From the NCBI GenBank assembly GCA_002405875.1, contig DHMR01000046.1, forward strand, positions 1 to 54,793: 54,793 nucleotides of DNA, in the 5' to 3' direction. Shown piece by piece: positions 34,637 to 44,761 of this stretch. The DNA comes from a bacterium UBA4637 (lineage in GTDB: Bacteria > Bacteroidota > Bacteroidia > Bacteroidales > Bacteroidaceae). Both the position numbers and the translations under genes were made by a program. Each line of letters begins with the position of its first letter. Position 1 is the first letter of the stretch. The notes under the pieces were generated by a model that ran no database searches, had not been told where the DNA came from, and saw only the letters and a list, made by a program, of their open reading frames with translations.

Positions 34637-36228
34637 AAGTCTAGATTACGAGGAGACATCGGTTGTGTATCACTCTCGTCAGCCTCATACATATTGATCA
34701 TCTTGAGCGTAGCCTTGATAGCCGCCTCTGTCTGGTCTGCATCCAAGCCTCTCGTGCGCCAGATGCGGTCGCCCTCACGCCAAGTAATGACGGTTTGTAC
34801 AAGGGCATCTGTACGTCCACCGGGTGGAATGCTGACTTGATAGTTGTCGAGTTTAGGAAACGTTTTACCAAGTTTCACCTTATATATATTACGCAGGGCT
34901 TTCACGAAGGCATCATACTGGCCATCACCTGTGCTCTGGTCTTCATATTCCTTGCCATCAATTTCTACCTTGACACTCGCAATAGGTTTCAATCCATAGG
35001 AAGTGGAAACCATGTAGCTCACCAACTTCACCTTGTCCTCTGGAGCCCCGTGCTTCAGCACATCGCTCACGATATATGGCAAGTCGTCTTGGGTAACTAG
35101 CTCCTTACGGTCGCCCAGTTCGGTAATTCGCTTGGTCACCGCCTTGGTCTGTTCGGGAGTCAACTCCAAACCCAACTCATTCAAGTTCTGGATGATGTTA
35201 GCCTTGCCAGAATTCTTGCCCAAAGCATATTCACGATGACGTCCGAATCGTTCAGGCATCAAGTCATTGCAATACAGCTTATCCTTGTTATCGCCATCGG
35301 CATGGACTCCTGCCACCTGGGTAAAAACGTTCTCTCCCACTACCGGCGTATTAGGTGCCACGGCGATACCGCTATATCCCTCAACTAATCGGGAGATGTC
35401 ATTGAGTCGGTCTTCCTTGATATTGGTTTTGGCATGGAACATGTCCTTCAGAATGACCTGCACACTGGCTAGCGGTGCATTGCCACAACGCTCTCCAAGT
35501 CCGTTGACCGTGACATGGAGTCCCTTGGCACCACTCAAGACAGCTGCCAGCGAGTTGCTCACCGCCAAGTCATAGTCGTTGTGAGCATGAAAGTCGAAAT
35601 GACTGTTAGGATAGCGGCGCACCATTTGGCGCATGTATTCCACACACTCCAAAGGATTGAGAATGCCAAGCGTATCAGGCAAGAGAAAGCGCTTGATAGG
35701 CAACTTCACGAGCTCATCCATCATCATAAACAGATAATCACGCGAATCACGCATGCCACTCGACCAATCCTCCAAATACAGATTGACCGTAAAGCCTTTG
35801 TCCAAGGCATATCCAATGGTCTGCTTGATATGGGCAAGATGTTCTTCGGGGCTCATTTTGAGCTGTTGGGTGCAGTGCTTGTAACTACCCTTTGCCAAGA
35901 GGTTGATGACATGACCACCACATTCGGCAATCCAATCCACACTCTTGTTGTAATCCACGAATCCCAGCACCTCAACAGAATCGAGTTTTCCTATCGTCTT
36001 AGCATAACGGCAAATTCGAGCGACAGCATCCTTTTCCCCTTCCGAAACTCGTGCTGAAGCCACCTCAATGCGATCCACATTGATATCATGCAGCAGCATC
36101 CTTGCTATCATTAATTTCTCGTGAGGCAGGAAACTCACACCATTGGTCTGCTCGCCGTCACGCAGCGTACAGTCCATGATTTCAATCTCCCTGATACGAG
36201 CATTATCTCTCTTTCCGTTAACGTTCAT
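34627..36228 (-). CDS. Second isopropylmalate-synthase-family protein (possible citramalate synthase)
   Basis: The 533-residue HMGL-like enzyme has an IMDCTLRDGEQTNGVSF start (about 17-33), catalytic barrel motifs FDFHAHNDYDLA and GLGERCGNAP, and a C-terminal regulatory domain (about 400-510) as in LeuA. It belongs to the acetyl-CoA-condensing family but differs clearly from the leuA product at 38329. Its length and place beside leuBCD fit a citramalate synthase that would feed isoleucine synthesis, or a second isopropylmalate synthase. Sequence alone does not decide which. It lies 40 bases after leuD. Confidence 0.8.
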   Translation of the reverse strand: MNVNGKRDNARIREIEIMDCTLRDGEQTNGVSFLPHEKLMIARMLLHDINVDRIEVASARVSEGEKDAVARICRYAKTIGKLDSVEVLGFVDYNKSVDWIAECGGHVINLLAKGSYKHCTQQLKMSPEEHLAHIKQTIGYALDKGFTVNLYLEDWSSGMRDSRDYLFMMMDELVKLPIKRFLLPDTLGILNPLECVEYMRQMVRRYPNSHFDFHAHNDYDLAVSNSLAAVLSGAKGLHVTVNGLGERCGNAPLASVQVILKDMFHAKTNIKEDRLNDISRLVEGYSGIAVAPNTPVVGENVFTQVAGVHADGDNKDKLYCNDLMPERFGRHREYALGKNSGKANIIQNLNELGLELTPEQTKAVTKRITELGDRKELVTQDDLPYIVSDVLKHGAPEDKVKLVSYMVSTSYGLKPIASVKVEIDGKEYEDQSTGDGQYDAFVKALRNIYKVKLGKTFPKLDNYQVSIPPGGRTDALVQTVITWREGDRIWRTRGLDADQTEAAIKATLKMINMYEADESDTQPMSPRNLDFES

Positions 36229-36268
36229 CGTCTAAAAATTAATATTAAGTGTTGAATGTTAAGTGTGA

Positions 36269-36859
36269 TTACTTATTCTTGGCTTCCCAAGCCTCAACCT
36301 TATCACGATTCTGCACAAGGAAGTCTACATCGTCGAGACCATTTTCCAGGCAGTGTTTTTTGTAACCGTTGATGTCAAAGTGCTCACTATGACCTGTGGC
36401 GAGGTTGGTAACTGTCTGGTTTGGCAAATCTACCTTTACCTCAGTTTTGTGATCCTTGTCGATGCTCTCGAAGAGCTCCTTCAAGAAGCCCTCGCTGACA
36501 ACCACTGGCAACACGAGGTTATTGAGCTCGTTGTTCTTATGGATATCAGCGAAGAAAGAGCTGATGACAACACGGAAACCTGCGCCAGCGATAGCCCATG
36601 CTGCGTGCTCACGGGAAGAACCCGAGCCGAAGTTCTTGCCCGCCACGAGGATGACACCACTATAAGAAGGATCGTTCATCACGAAGTCTGGCTTGGGTGT
36701 TCCGTCGGCGTTGTAGCGCCAGTCACGGAAAAGGTTGTCACCCATACCCTCCTTGTCGATGGCCTTGAGAAAACGAGCTGGTATGATTTGGTCTGTATCT
36801 ACATTCTCTAATGGAAGAGGAATGCAGCTTGATGTGATTACATTGAATTTCTGTTTCAT
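36269..36859 (-). CDS. leuD: 3-isopropylmalate dehydratase, small subunit
   Basis: The 196-residue swivel-domain subunit pairs with LeuC to isomerise 2- to 3-isopropylmalate. It has NVDTDQIIPARFL (about 19-31) and GKNFGSGSSREHA (about 73-85), the phosphate-type loop that positions substrate. It lies 20 bases after leuC. Confidence 0.97.
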   Translation of the reverse strand: MKQKFNVITSSCIPLPLENVDTDQIIPARFLKAIDKEGMGDNLFRDWRYNADGTPKPDFVMNDPSYSGVILVAGKNFGSGSSREHAAWAIAGAGFRVVISSFFADIHKNNELNNLVLPVVVSEGFLKELFESIDKDHKTEVKVDLPNQTVTNLATGHSEHFDINGYKKHCLENGLDDVDFLVQNRDKVEAWEAKNK

Positions 36860-36879
36860 TGTTTTGTCTATTTTAAATA

Positions 36880-38274
36880 CTACATAAACTCTCTTGGGTC
36901 GGTAATCTTGCCTGTGATGGCAGCAGCCGCTGCAACGTATGGACTGGCAAGGATGGTACGGGAGCCTGGTCCCTGACGACCCTCGAAGTTACGGTTGGAA
37001 GTACTTACAGAGTACTTGCCTGCAGGTATCTTGTCATCGTTCATCGCCAAGCAAGCAGAGCATCCAGGTTGGCGAATCTCAAAACCAGCAGCCTCAACAA
37101 TCTTGTCAATGCCCTCTTCACGTATTTGTTTATCAACAAGCCATGAACCTGGTACAAGCCAAGCTGTTACGCCGTTAGCCTTATGACGACCTTTAACGAT
37201 GGACGCAAAGGCGCGGAAGTCCTCGATACGACCATTGGTGCAGGCACCGAGGAATACATAGTCGATAGGATGCCCCAAGAGCTTCTCACCTGGTTCGAAA
37301 CCCATGTACTTGAGGCTCTTCTTGAAGCCAGCTTGTTCTTCCTCAGAAATCTGGTCAAGAGTTGGGATGCTCTCGGTGATACCTATACCCATACCTGGGT
37401 TCGTACCATAAGTGATACGTGGCTCGATGTCCTTGGCATCAAAAGTCAACTCCTTGTCGAAGACAGCGTCATCGCCGCTCTTCAAGGTCTTCCAGTAAGC
37501 CACAGCCTTGTCCCATTCCTCACCTTTAGGTGCATACTCACGACCCTTGATGTATTCGAAGGTAGTCTCGTCAGGAGCTACAAATCCACCACGGGCACCC
37601 ATCTCGATAGAAAGGTTGCAGAGAGTAAGACGGCCCTCCATACTCATGTTGCGAACCACGTCACCAGCATACTCTACGAAATATCCTGTTGCACCAGACG
37701 TGGTCAACTGGCTCATCAAATAGAGGGCAACGTCCTTGGCAGTTACACCCTTGCCGAGCTTGCCATTGATGCTGATGCGCATGGACTTAGGCTTGCTCTG
37801 AAGAATACACTGTGAAGCCATCACCATCTCCACCTCGGATGTACCGATACCGAAAGCTACGGCACCCATGGCACCGTGGGTTGATGTGTGGGAATCACCA
37901 CAAACGATGGTCATGCCAGGGAGAGAAAGTCCCTTCTCCGGACCTACCACGTGGATGATACCATTGTCCTTGGTATTCATAGCGAAGTGGGTTACGCCAA
38001 AGTCTGCAGCGTTCTTTGCCAAGGTGTCAACCTGTTTCTTAGACACAGGGTCCTGGATAGGTTTGTCCTGGTCGTGGGTAGGTGTATTGTGATCAGGCAT
38101 ACAGAAAATCTGCTTAGGACGGAAGATCTTCAATCCACGAGCACGCATTCCGGCAAAAGCCTGAGGTGATGTAACTTCGTGACAGTAAAGACGGTCGATG
38201 TAAAGTTGAGTAGGACCATCTTCTACAATCTGGACAACATGCTTGTCCCAAATCTTGTCGAATAATGTATTCAT
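36880..38274 (-). CDS. leuC: 3-isopropylmalate dehydratase, large subunit
   Basis: The 464-residue aconitase-family subunit holds the [4Fe-4S] cluster. Its ligands are expected in [10 protein letters not shown] (about 345-354) and [13 protein letters not shown] (about 405-417). [12 protein letters not shown] (about 125-136) is also typical. It works with LeuD. It lies 54 bases after leuA. Confidence 0.97.
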   Translation of the reverse strand: MNTLFDKIWDKHVVQIVEDGPTQLYIDRLYCHEVTSPQAFAGMRARGLKIFRPKQIFCMPDHNTPTHDQDKPIQDPVSKKQVDTLAKNAADFGVTHFAMNTKDNGIIHVVGPEKGLSLPGMTIVCGDSHTSTHGAMGAVAFGIGTSEVEMVMASQCILQSKPKSMRISINGKLGKGVTAKDVALYLMSQLTTSGATGYFVEYAGDVVRNMSMEGRLTLCNLSIEMGARGGFVAPDETTFEYIKGREYAPKGEEWDKAVAYWKTLKSGDDAVFDKELTFDAKDIEPRITYGTNPGMGIGITESIPTLDQISEEEQAGFKKSLKYMGFEPGEKLLGHPIDYVFLGACTNGRIEDFRAFASIVKGRHKANGVTAWLVPGSWLVDKQIREEGIDKIVEAAGFEIRQPGCSACLAMNDDKIPAGKYSVSTSNRNFEGRQGPGSRTILASPYVAAAAAITGKITDPREFM

Positions 38275-38328
38275 ATAATATATGTATTAATGTTATCTGA
38301 TTCTTACTAAACGATATTCCCGAAGAGA

Positions 38329-39831
38329 CTATCTGATTTTAAACTTGTTGATACAGTCGATGTAAGCCTCCACAGAAGCGGTCACGATGTCGGTGTCTGC
38401 TCCAAAGCCATAATATACATGGCCGTCGTACTCTACCTGCATGTGTACCTTACCTACATCGTCCGAGCCCTTGTCGATGGCCTGAATGGTAAACTCCTTC
38501 AGATTCATCTCCTTGGTGATAATCTTCTTCAAGGCACGGATGGCAGCGTCGACAGGACCGTTGCCAGAGGAAGCTGCCTCGAATTTCTGTCCGGCAATGT
38601 CGAGCCCTATGCTGGCCACACTCTTCACGCCCTTGCCTGTTGTCACCTGCAAATAGTCGAGTGTTACGCCATGGTGTTCTGCAGAATCGGCGCCAGCAAG
38701 CATCAAGACATCCTCATCGGTCACTTCCTTCTTCTTGTCGGCAAGTTGGAGGAACTTCTTGTATATCTTGTCAAGCTTTGCCTCATCATCAATGTTCACA
38801 CCGTTCACATGCAGACGATACTTCAAGGCGGCACGACCTGAGCGGGCTGTCAAGACAATGGCGTTGTCGTCCAAGCCGACATCCTTAGGGTTCATGATCT
38901 CATAAGTCTGTACGTTCTTCAGCACACCGTCCTGATGGATGCCACTGGAGTGAGCGAAGGCATTTCGACCCACGATTGCCTTGTTAGGTTGAACAGGCAT
39001 GTTCATCAAGCTGCTCACCATGCGAGAGGTTGGGACAATCTTGGTTGTGTTGATATTGGTGTCGATATTGATACCCTTGTGGCACTTCAATATCATGGCT
39101 ATTTCCTCCAAGGAAGTATTACCAGCACGTTCACCGATGCCATTGACAGTGACCTCAACCTGGCGGGCGCCATTCAATACTCCTTGCAAAGTATTGGCAG
39201 TAGCCATACCCAAGTCGTTGTGACAGTGGGTTGAAAGACGAGCCTTCTCAATGCCGTCCACATGTTCCATCAAATATTTAATCTTAGCGCCATACTCGTC
39301 TGGCAGACAGTAACCTGTGGTGTCAGGAATGTTGACCACGGTAGCACCCGCCTTGATGACAGCCTCCACGACACGAGCCAGATACTCATTGTCAGTACGC
39401 CCTGCATCCTCGGCGTAGAACTCCACGTCCTCGACATACTTCTTGGCATACTTCACGGCAGCCACGGCACGCTCGATGATTTCCTCACGAGTAGAGTTGA
39501 ACTTATACTTGATGTGGCTATCGCTCGTGCCGATACCCGTATGAATTCTCTTATGTTTGGCATACTGCAAAGCTTCGGCAGCGCAATCAATGTCCTTCTC
39601 CACCGCACGGGTCAGCGCACAGATGGTAGGCCAAGTCACTGCCTTGGAAATCTCAACGACCGAGTTGAAGTCGCCCGGGCTGGAAATAGGGAAGCCTGCC
39701 TCAATGACATCTACGCCCAACTGTTCCAACTGCTTAGCCACTTGAATTTTCTCAACAGTGTTCAGCTGACAACCCGGTACTTGTTCGCCATCGCGAAGGG
39801 TTGTGTCGAAAATAAATAATCTGTCACTCAT
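38329..39831 (-). CDS. leuA: 2-isopropylmalate synthase
   Basis: The 500-residue enzyme condenses acetyl-CoA with 3-methyl-2-oxobutanoate, the committed step to leucine. It shows [16 protein letters not shown] (residues 8-23), [14 protein letters not shown] (about 199-212), [11 protein letters not shown] and the C-terminal LeuA dimer/regulatory domain (about 385-498), the site of leucine feedback inhibition in the family. It is the first structural gene of the operon. The start codon lies 29 bases after the attenuator T run, with AAGGA about 20 bases upstream. Confidence 0.96.
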   Translation of the reverse strand: MSDRLFIFDTTLRDGEQVPGCQLNTVEKIQVAKQLEQLGVDVIEAGFPISSPGDFNSVVEISKAVTWPTICALTRAVEKDIDCAAEALQYAKHKRIHTGIGTSDSHIKYKFNSTREEIIERAVAAVKYAKKYVEDVEFYAEDAGRTDNEYLARVVEAVIKAGATVVNIPDTTGYCLPDEYGAKIKYLMEHVDGIEKARLSTHCHNDLGMATANTLQGVLNGARQVEVTVNGIGERAGNTSLEEIAMILKCHKGINIDTNINTTKIVPTSRMVSSLMNMPVQPNKAIVGRNAFAHSSGIHQDGVLKNVQTYEIMNPKDVGLDDNAIVLTARSGRAALKYRLHVNGVNIDDEAKLDKIYKKFLQLADKKKEVTDEDVLMLAGADSAEHHGVTLDYLQVTTGKGVKSVASIGLDIAGQKFEAASSGNGPVDAAIRALKKIITKEMNLKEFTIQAIDKGSDDVGKVHMQVEYDGHVYYGFGADTDIVTASVEAYIDCINKFKIR

Positions 39832-39859
39832 ATCTATTAGTATTTTATATTTCCTTAAT

Positions 39860-39895
39860 AAAAAAGCCTCTCCACTTCATCGGAAGTGGAAAGGC
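39860..39895 (-). terminator. Attenuator terminator of the leu leader
   Basis: A 13-position stem with one mismatch pairs 39866-39878 with 39883-39895 around a four-base loop, followed on the minus strand by six T residues (39860-39865). It sits between the leader peptide and leuA, so it decides whether the operon is read. Confidence 0.93.
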
Positions 39896-39942
39896 TCCAT
39901 ATATCTTGTCACACGAACTATACGCACACCTTATCACTTCCG
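39881..39942 (-). promoter_or_regulatory. Antiterminator of the leu leader
   Basis: RNA from 39935-39942 (CGGAAGTG) can pair with 39881-39888 (CACTTCCG), and 39929-39932 (AAGG) with 39891-39894 (CCTT), leaving a 2x2 internal loop. The 3' partner includes the first arm of the terminator, so the two structures exclude each other. The 5' partner lies inside the leader peptide codons near its stop, where a ribosome reading to the end would cover it. Confidence 0.8.
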
Positions 39943-40013
39943 CCTACTTGCTGTAGTCGAATTCGAATAATCAAGCTTAGTATGTTCAATGTTTCCAATG
40001 CCATAATTCTCAT
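39918..40013 (-). CDS. Leu/Ile-rich leader peptide of the leu operon
   Basis: A 31-codon ORF runs from ATG at 40013 to TAG at 39918. Leu occupies positions 6, 9, 12, 14 and 20, Ile 3, 11, 15, 16 and 18, and Val 23, 29 and 31, so 13 of 31 residues are branched-chain. The Leu/Ile codons lie just before the antiterminator arm (codons 24-28). A ribosome stalled for lack of charged tRNA-Leu or tRNA-Ile would leave that arm free to pair and leuA would be transcribed. It is a regulatory peptide, not a functional product. Confidence 0.85.
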   Translation of the reverse strand: MRIMALETLNILSLIIRIRLQQVGGSDKVCV

Positions 40014-40029
40014 TTTATTTAAACGACTG

Positions 40030-40060
40030 CAAAGGTAATACATTTCCACGATATAAACAA
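40030..40060 (-). promoter_or_regulatory. -33/-7 promoter of the leu operon
   Basis: TTG (plus 40058-40060), a 20-base spacer and TAccTTTG (plus 40030-40037). The start site near 40023 leaves about 10 nt before the leader ATG. The stretch 40061-40147 up to dnaB shows no convincing terminator. Confidence 0.85.
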
Positions 40061-40147
40061 ACAATTTATAACTTTTTTAATATAAAAGCTAACAATTTAC
40101 TATCTGCGAACACTTTTTACCCCAAAATCGTAATAATCTCAACCTTT

Positions 40148-41674
40148 TTAGAAAGGAAGTGGTCCGTTTGGACCCATCGGTGGTGGTGGAGGCAACGGAG
40201 AATCAGAGTTTCCTCCATTCATGCGGGAACCCACGATTTCTCCTCCACCATCAGAAAGCGCAGCAGAAGCCGCAGCCTCCTGAGGATCTTGGAATCGAGT
40301 GAACTCACCACGGAAGTTCAAGAGAACATCACCAGTAGAACCCTTACGGTGCTTGGCGATGATAATCTGCGCCATGCCATGGAGATCGTTACCTTTCTCG
40401 TCCTGATAGATGTGATAGTACTCCGGACGATGCACGAAGAGCACCATATCGGCATCCTGCTCGATGGCACCCGACTCACGAAGGTCGCTCAACTGCGGGC
40501 GCTTACCGTCCAAGCCCTCTCGATTCTCTACGTTACGGCTCAACTGAGACAACGCCAACACAGGAATATTCAACTCCTTTGCTAAACCTTTTAAAGAACG
40601 AGAGATGGTGGAAACCTCTTCCTGACGACTGCCAAACTTCATTCCGTTTGCATTCATCAACTGCAAATAGTCTATCATGATCAGTTTCACCCCTTTCTCC
40701 CTCACCAATCGGCGAGCCTTGGTTCTCAACTCGAAGACAGACAAACCTGGCGTATCGTCCACGTAGATAGGAGCATCAGACAGTCGGGCTATCGTCTTGT
40801 CCAAACGCTCCCAGTCGGAAGGGTCCAACTGACCATTCAATATCTTATGTCCAGAAATCTCGCACACATTACTTATAAGACGGTTAACTAGCTGGACATT
40901 GTTCATTTCAAGAGAGAAGAAGCCTACAGGGATTCCATAATCGACGGCTACATTCTTGGCGATGCTCAACGCAAAGGAAGTTTTACCCATGGCAGGGCGA
41001 CCAGCTATAATCACCAGGTCGGAAGCCTGCCAACCACTGGTAATTTCATCCATACCGCTATATCCCGTAGGAATACCAGTGAGTCCGCCCTTATTGCTTG
41101 CAGCGCGTTGAAGAATCTCGACCGCGTTTTTCACGACAGGAGCCACTTGGGTGTAATCCTGTTTCATGTTATTCTGCGACAGGGTGAACAGTTCGCCCTC
41201 GGCATGCTGCATCAACTCATCCACATCGACACTTTCATCGAAAGCCTGTGTCTCTATATCTCCCGCATAATGGATCAACTGGCGAGCCATATACTTCTGA
41301 GCCAAGATGTGAGCATGATACTCAATGTGAGCGGCAGAAGCAACGCTAGAGGAAATCTCCATCAAATAATCCGCCCCGCCTACCTTGTCGATTTGTCCCA
41401 TCTTGGTCAATTCATCGACCAAAGTCATGATATCGACAGGGCGCTCATCCATATTCATGTTACGAATGGCCTCATAAATCTTTTGATGACGAGGCTCGTA
41501 AAATGTCTCGGGTTTGAGGATTTCTGAAACCATAGAAAAGGCATCGGAATCAACCATCAAAGCACCCAAGACCACCCTTTCCAGGTCTACCGCCTGCGGT
41601 TGGACGTGAGCGAAATTAGGATCGATCGGAGCTACATGCCCTTTTCCACTATTTCCTTGTCTATTATTTGGCAT
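40148..41674 (-). CDS. dnaB: Replicative DNA helicase DnaB
   Basis: The 508-residue hexameric 5'-3' helicase unwinds DNA at the replication fork. It has an N-terminal DnaB domain (about 25-130) and a RecA-like C-terminal domain with Walker A GRPAMGKTSFAL (about 225-236), MIDYLQLM (Walker B) and LSQLSRNVENR. The C-terminus is a Gly/Pro-rich tail (from about 480). No intein or insertion was seen. It lies 33 bases after the TPR gene and is last in the minus-strand run from 45943. Confidence 0.97.
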   Translation of the reverse strand: MPNNRQGNSGKGHVAPIDPNFAHVQPQAVDLERVVLGALMVDSDAFSMVSEILKPETFYEPRHQKIYEAIRNMNMDERPVDIMTLVDELTKMGQIDKVGGADYLMEISSSVASAAHIEYHAHILAQKYMARQLIHYAGDIETQAFDESVDVDELMQHAEGELFTLSQNNMKQDYTQVAPVVKNAVEILQRAASNKGGLTGIPTGYSGMDEITSGWQASDLVIIAGRPAMGKTSFALSIAKNVAVDYGIPVGFFSLEMNNVQLVNRLISNVCEISGHKILNGQLDPSDWERLDKTIARLSDAPIYVDDTPGLSVFELRTKARRLVREKGVKLIMIDYLQLMNANGMKFGSRQEEVSTISRSLKGLAKELNIPVLALSQLSRNVENREGLDGKRPQLSDLRESGAIEQDADMVLFVHRPEYYHIYQDEKGNDLHGMAQIIIAKHRKGSTGDVLLNFRGEFTRFQDPQEAAASAALSDGGGEIVGSRMNGGNSDSPLPPPPPMGPNGPLPF

Positions 41675-41707
41675 AATACAATACGAATTTATTCATCATG
41701 TTTATCC

Positions 41708-43831
41708 TTATTTCTCGATACTATCACGCATCAAAAACAAATCACCGTAGTTGATGCCATGCTTCTCCAACAGCTGATAGTCCGAGTCTATCTTTTCAAA
41801 AAGCGATGGCTCTTGCTTCCCTTTCTTGTCGTTATACTCCTTGAAATATTCACAGGTCTTAGCCATATCGCCTTTCAACCAATAACAAAGTCCTGTGTTG
41901 TAAACATCTTCAAGGGAAGCCCCCCCGGACAAAGTCTGCAATTTTTGATAGAGTGCGATGGCGCTGTCAAAGTTTTCTCTCAACATATTACCCCATGCCA
42001 AAGAACGGACGACATCGATGTTGTCCGGATTCTCATAGTCCAACTTATACAAGATTTCCATCGCTTCTTCCACTTGGTTGGTATAGAGCATACAGTATGC
42101 CATCTTCAGCAAGTTCGAGTTCGATGGTTTTCTTTTCTGGATAACACGATATTTCTTCAGGGCTTCCTCGTATATTTTCAATTCCATGAGGCATTTGGCC
42201 ATGGCCTTGACCACGGTCAGACTCACCTTATCGCCCCCAGCTATATACAATACGGAAAGCAACATCACCGCTTCATGATAAGCGTGCTGATAGTTCATCA
42301 AATAGAGCGCATAAAGCAAAGTTCCCTCATCGAGATTCTCATTGCTGATTAAGGAAGCGAACTGTCCCAAGTGCTTATAATCTTTTCTTTTGATCAAGAA
42401 ACGGCAGATTTTCAGACGGGGTTGGAGCAAGACGGAAGCTTTCTCCAAATCCCAACTTTGCAGGAAAAGACACCCTGGTATCTCCTCCTGGTCATCCTCA
42501 TCAAACGGATTGGAAAATGCTGAGGCAAAGGAAGACACTTTGAAAAACCTGCACAAGTCTTGCAGATACATTCTTCTCTTCCAAGTCTTGGGATCCATTT
42601 CTTTCATCATCATGTTGCTTCCCTGAAACAAGAGGTTTTCCTTCAAGATCTGCTTAAATTGGGCAGGACCTCTTTTCAACGTCTCCACCAGTGCGAAAGA
42701 AAAACTAAACTTATCACTCTCACAGAAAGGACTCGAATCTCGCAATGAGCGCAATATCGTATCATCTCCATCGAATGCTTGGCGCAAAGGTTCCAATACA
42801 GGATTGTCGATGGAATAAGGTATAAACCAATTGGACAAACGATGGAAGAAAGCAAAGCTTTTCATTTTAGAGAAGCCACCGAAGTAGATGTCGGCACCAT
42901 CTTTTTGCATTTGGAGCATCTTCGACACATTTTTCTCCAACTTTTCCGCATTCTCCTCCTCTTGCTCCGGATATAGGATGTCATTCAAAGAATTATCCTC
43001 CAAATCGCTTTTGAAAGTGCGTGCGACTTGTTCTGACGACAGATTGGACATCAGCACTTGGGTGGTCTTCTCGGAATCCTTGTCAGCTTCCATGCAATAG
43101 AACACTTGCTTTTGCAGCTCGACGATTTCCTGGATTGCGTTCTTATCCTCCAAGCATTCGAGCACAGCCTTTTTTACATACTTCATTTCCCGATCAGTGG
43201 CATAGCAAGAGCTAAAGCACCAGCCTACCAAGGCGCGTTCTTGGAGAGTGGCATTTCCACTCGCCTTATAAACTTCCACCAATGTATTAAACTTGCAGAT
43301 GTCGAAAACAAGCAACCCGGAAAGGGTCAGGGCTGACACCAACAAAGAGGCAAGCACAGGATCAGTTTCTGGGTCCATGATAAGAGTGGCATAATATTCC
43401 TTCAACTTTTCATTCCAACGCCATGAAGTCAACACGGCGGAGAACAAGGTGTTATAAAACTCAAGATCACCCTGATGATTCTCAAGAAGTTCTCGCACAT
43501 GAAGCAGCTCGATGGTTTCACCTCTTTTTCGGGCAGCCAGAAGAACTTGATTGCTTTGAATACGTTCGTTCAGAATGATATTCTGATAGGTATCAAAGAC
43601 AAAGTCTTCCATCTCAAGAAAAATCTCTACTCTTTTCGGATCATCCACACCTCGCTTAAAACATTGCAGCATGTTATTGTAACAGGAACGAACATTCTCC
43701 AAATCATCCCTCAATTCTGGATACATGGGATGTTCCTGCATATAACTCAGTGCTAGAGGAACAAAGTGAAGGATATCACTTTGCTCATAGCATTTATCCA
43801 TTTCTGCAACCCTTTTGTCGTTTATTTTCAT
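41708..43831 (-). CDS. Large cytoplasmic TPR-like protein of unknown function
   Basis: The 707-residue protein has no signal peptide and no TM segment. The N-terminal ~300 residues are helical and charged. TPR-like helical repeats occupy about 480-690 (for example AKCLMELKIYEEALKKYR). I do not recognise a named family. A run of seven C residues at 41920-41926 encodes part of SGGAS. It is 2 bases after the substrate-binding-like lipoprotein gene, so the two are probably co-translated. Confidence 0.78.
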   Translation of the reverse strand: MKINDKRVAEMDKCYEQSDILHFVPLALSYMQEHPMYPELRDDLENVRSCYNNMLQCFKRGVDDPKRVEIFLEMEDFVFDTYQNIILNERIQSNQVLLAARKRGETIELLHVRELLENHQGDLEFYNTLFSAVLTSWRWNEKLKEYYATLIMDPETDPVLASLLVSALTLSGLLVFDICKFNTLVEVYKASGNATLQERALVGWCFSSCYATDREMKYVKKAVLECLEDKNAIQEIVELQKQVFYCMEADKDSEKTTQVLMSNLSSEQVARTFKSDLEDNSLNDILYPEQEEENAEKLEKNVSKMLQMQKDGADIYFGGFSKMKSFAFFHRLSNWFIPYSIDNPVLEPLRQAFDGDDTILRSLRDSSPFCESDKFSFSFALVETLKRGPAQFKQILKENLLFQGSNMMMKEMDPKTWKRRMYLQDLCRFFKVSSFASAFSNPFDEDDQEEIPGCLFLQSWDLEKASVLLQPRLKICRFLIKRKDYKHLGQFASLISNENLDEGTLLYALYLMNYQHAYHEAVMLLSVLYIAGGDKVSLTVVKAMAKCLMELKIYEEALKKYRVIQKRKPSNSNLLKMAYCMLYTNQVEEAMEILYKLDYENPDNIDVVRSLAWGNMLRENFDSAIALYQKLQTLSGGASLEDVYNTGLCYWLKGDMAKTCEYFKEYNDKKGKQEPSLFEKIDSDYQLLEKHGINYGDLFLMRDSIEK

Positions 43832-43833
43832 GA

Positions 43834-44748
43834 TTATCTTTTTGAAGCCTTTAATAAATCCATGTGTCTAGGCGACTCCGCATGACGGAAACGCATTTTT
43901 GGGAGTGCCTTGACCGTCGCCTCGTCAGCACCACAATATTTTGTAAGCAAAGAGGCATAGTGAGCGACTCCTCTCTGATTGATACTATCCACGGCCATGT
44001 CATAGGCTTGGAGGAACAATTTCATTTGCTTTTTTCGCTCAGGCTTTTTCAATGCCTTGTCTCTAAAAGCAAATACGCCAAGATGCAGGCCTTTGTCGCG
44101 ACTATCCATCAAGACGGGATTTTTCTCTATCCTAGCCTTGGTGGCTTGAGGCTCCGTCAGAAGCGCAGCGTCCATCTCGTTGTTGAGCAGCATTTTCAAG
44201 CGGATTCTCACGTCATTGACTTGGACTCGGTATACATCAAACTGTGGTTTGGCGCTATCCACGGCCAAGTCGGCTAGATAGTCTGTAGCCGAATACCTTG
44301 TCATGGCTATCATTTTGTCAGACAACTGCTTGAGCTCCGATATACGAGAACGGCGGTTGGTGATGAGTTGCCAATAGGTATCCGTGGCGATGGGATAGCT
44401 CAGGGGGGTGCCTTTCTTAACCAAGTGATGAGCACGTATCAAGTCTGTGATGGAGCCTTCCACCCTACCTCTCTCCAAGGCTGTGTCGCAGTCCATTTGA
44501 GCCATGTAACTCTTCAAGTGAACCGTGACACCCAAAGTGTCAAACAAGCGCTTCTCATAGGCCACGAAAACAGGCAAGCAGTCCAAGGTAGGCATGACAC
44601 CCACCTTAAACGAAGCCTGGTCGATACTGTCAAGACGAAGTTTTTCGGCCTTGGAAAGTCGGCGTTGTTTCTCCACCGAATCCTCACAGCCCGAGATGAC
44701 AAATACCGCCGCTAGCAACAAAACAGCTAACAATGTTACCTTTTTCAT
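43834..44748 (-). CDS. Substrate-binding-protein-like (NMT1/TauA-type) lipoprotein
   Basis: The 304-residue lipoprotein has the lipobox VISGC (Cys21) followed by acidic residues. The mature part has the two-lobed periplasmic-binding pattern: FKVGVMPTLDCLPVFVAYEKRLF (about 47-69) opens the fold, and NEMDAALLTEPQA (about 189-201) is typical of the NMT1/TauA group that binds small organic molecules or sulfonates. No ABC ATPase or permease is nearby, so transport partners are missing or elsewhere. The ligand is unknown. Confidence 0.75.
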   Translation of the reverse strand: MKKVTLLAVLLLAAVFVISGCEDSVEKQRRLSKAEKLRLDSIDQASFKVGVMPTLDCLPVFVAYEKRLFDTLGVTVHLKSYMAQMDCDTALERGRVEGSITDLIRAHHLVKKGTPLSYPIATDTYWQLITNRRSRISELKQLSDKMIAMTRYSATDYLADLAVDSAKPQFDVYRVQVNDVRIRLKMLLNNEMDAALLTEPQATKARIEKNPVLMDSRDKGLHLGVFAFRDKALKKPERKKQMKLFLQAYDMAVDSINQRGVAHYASLLTKYCGADEATVKALPKMRFRHAESPRHMDLLKASKR

Positions 44749-44761
44749 AAGTTAATCTCCT

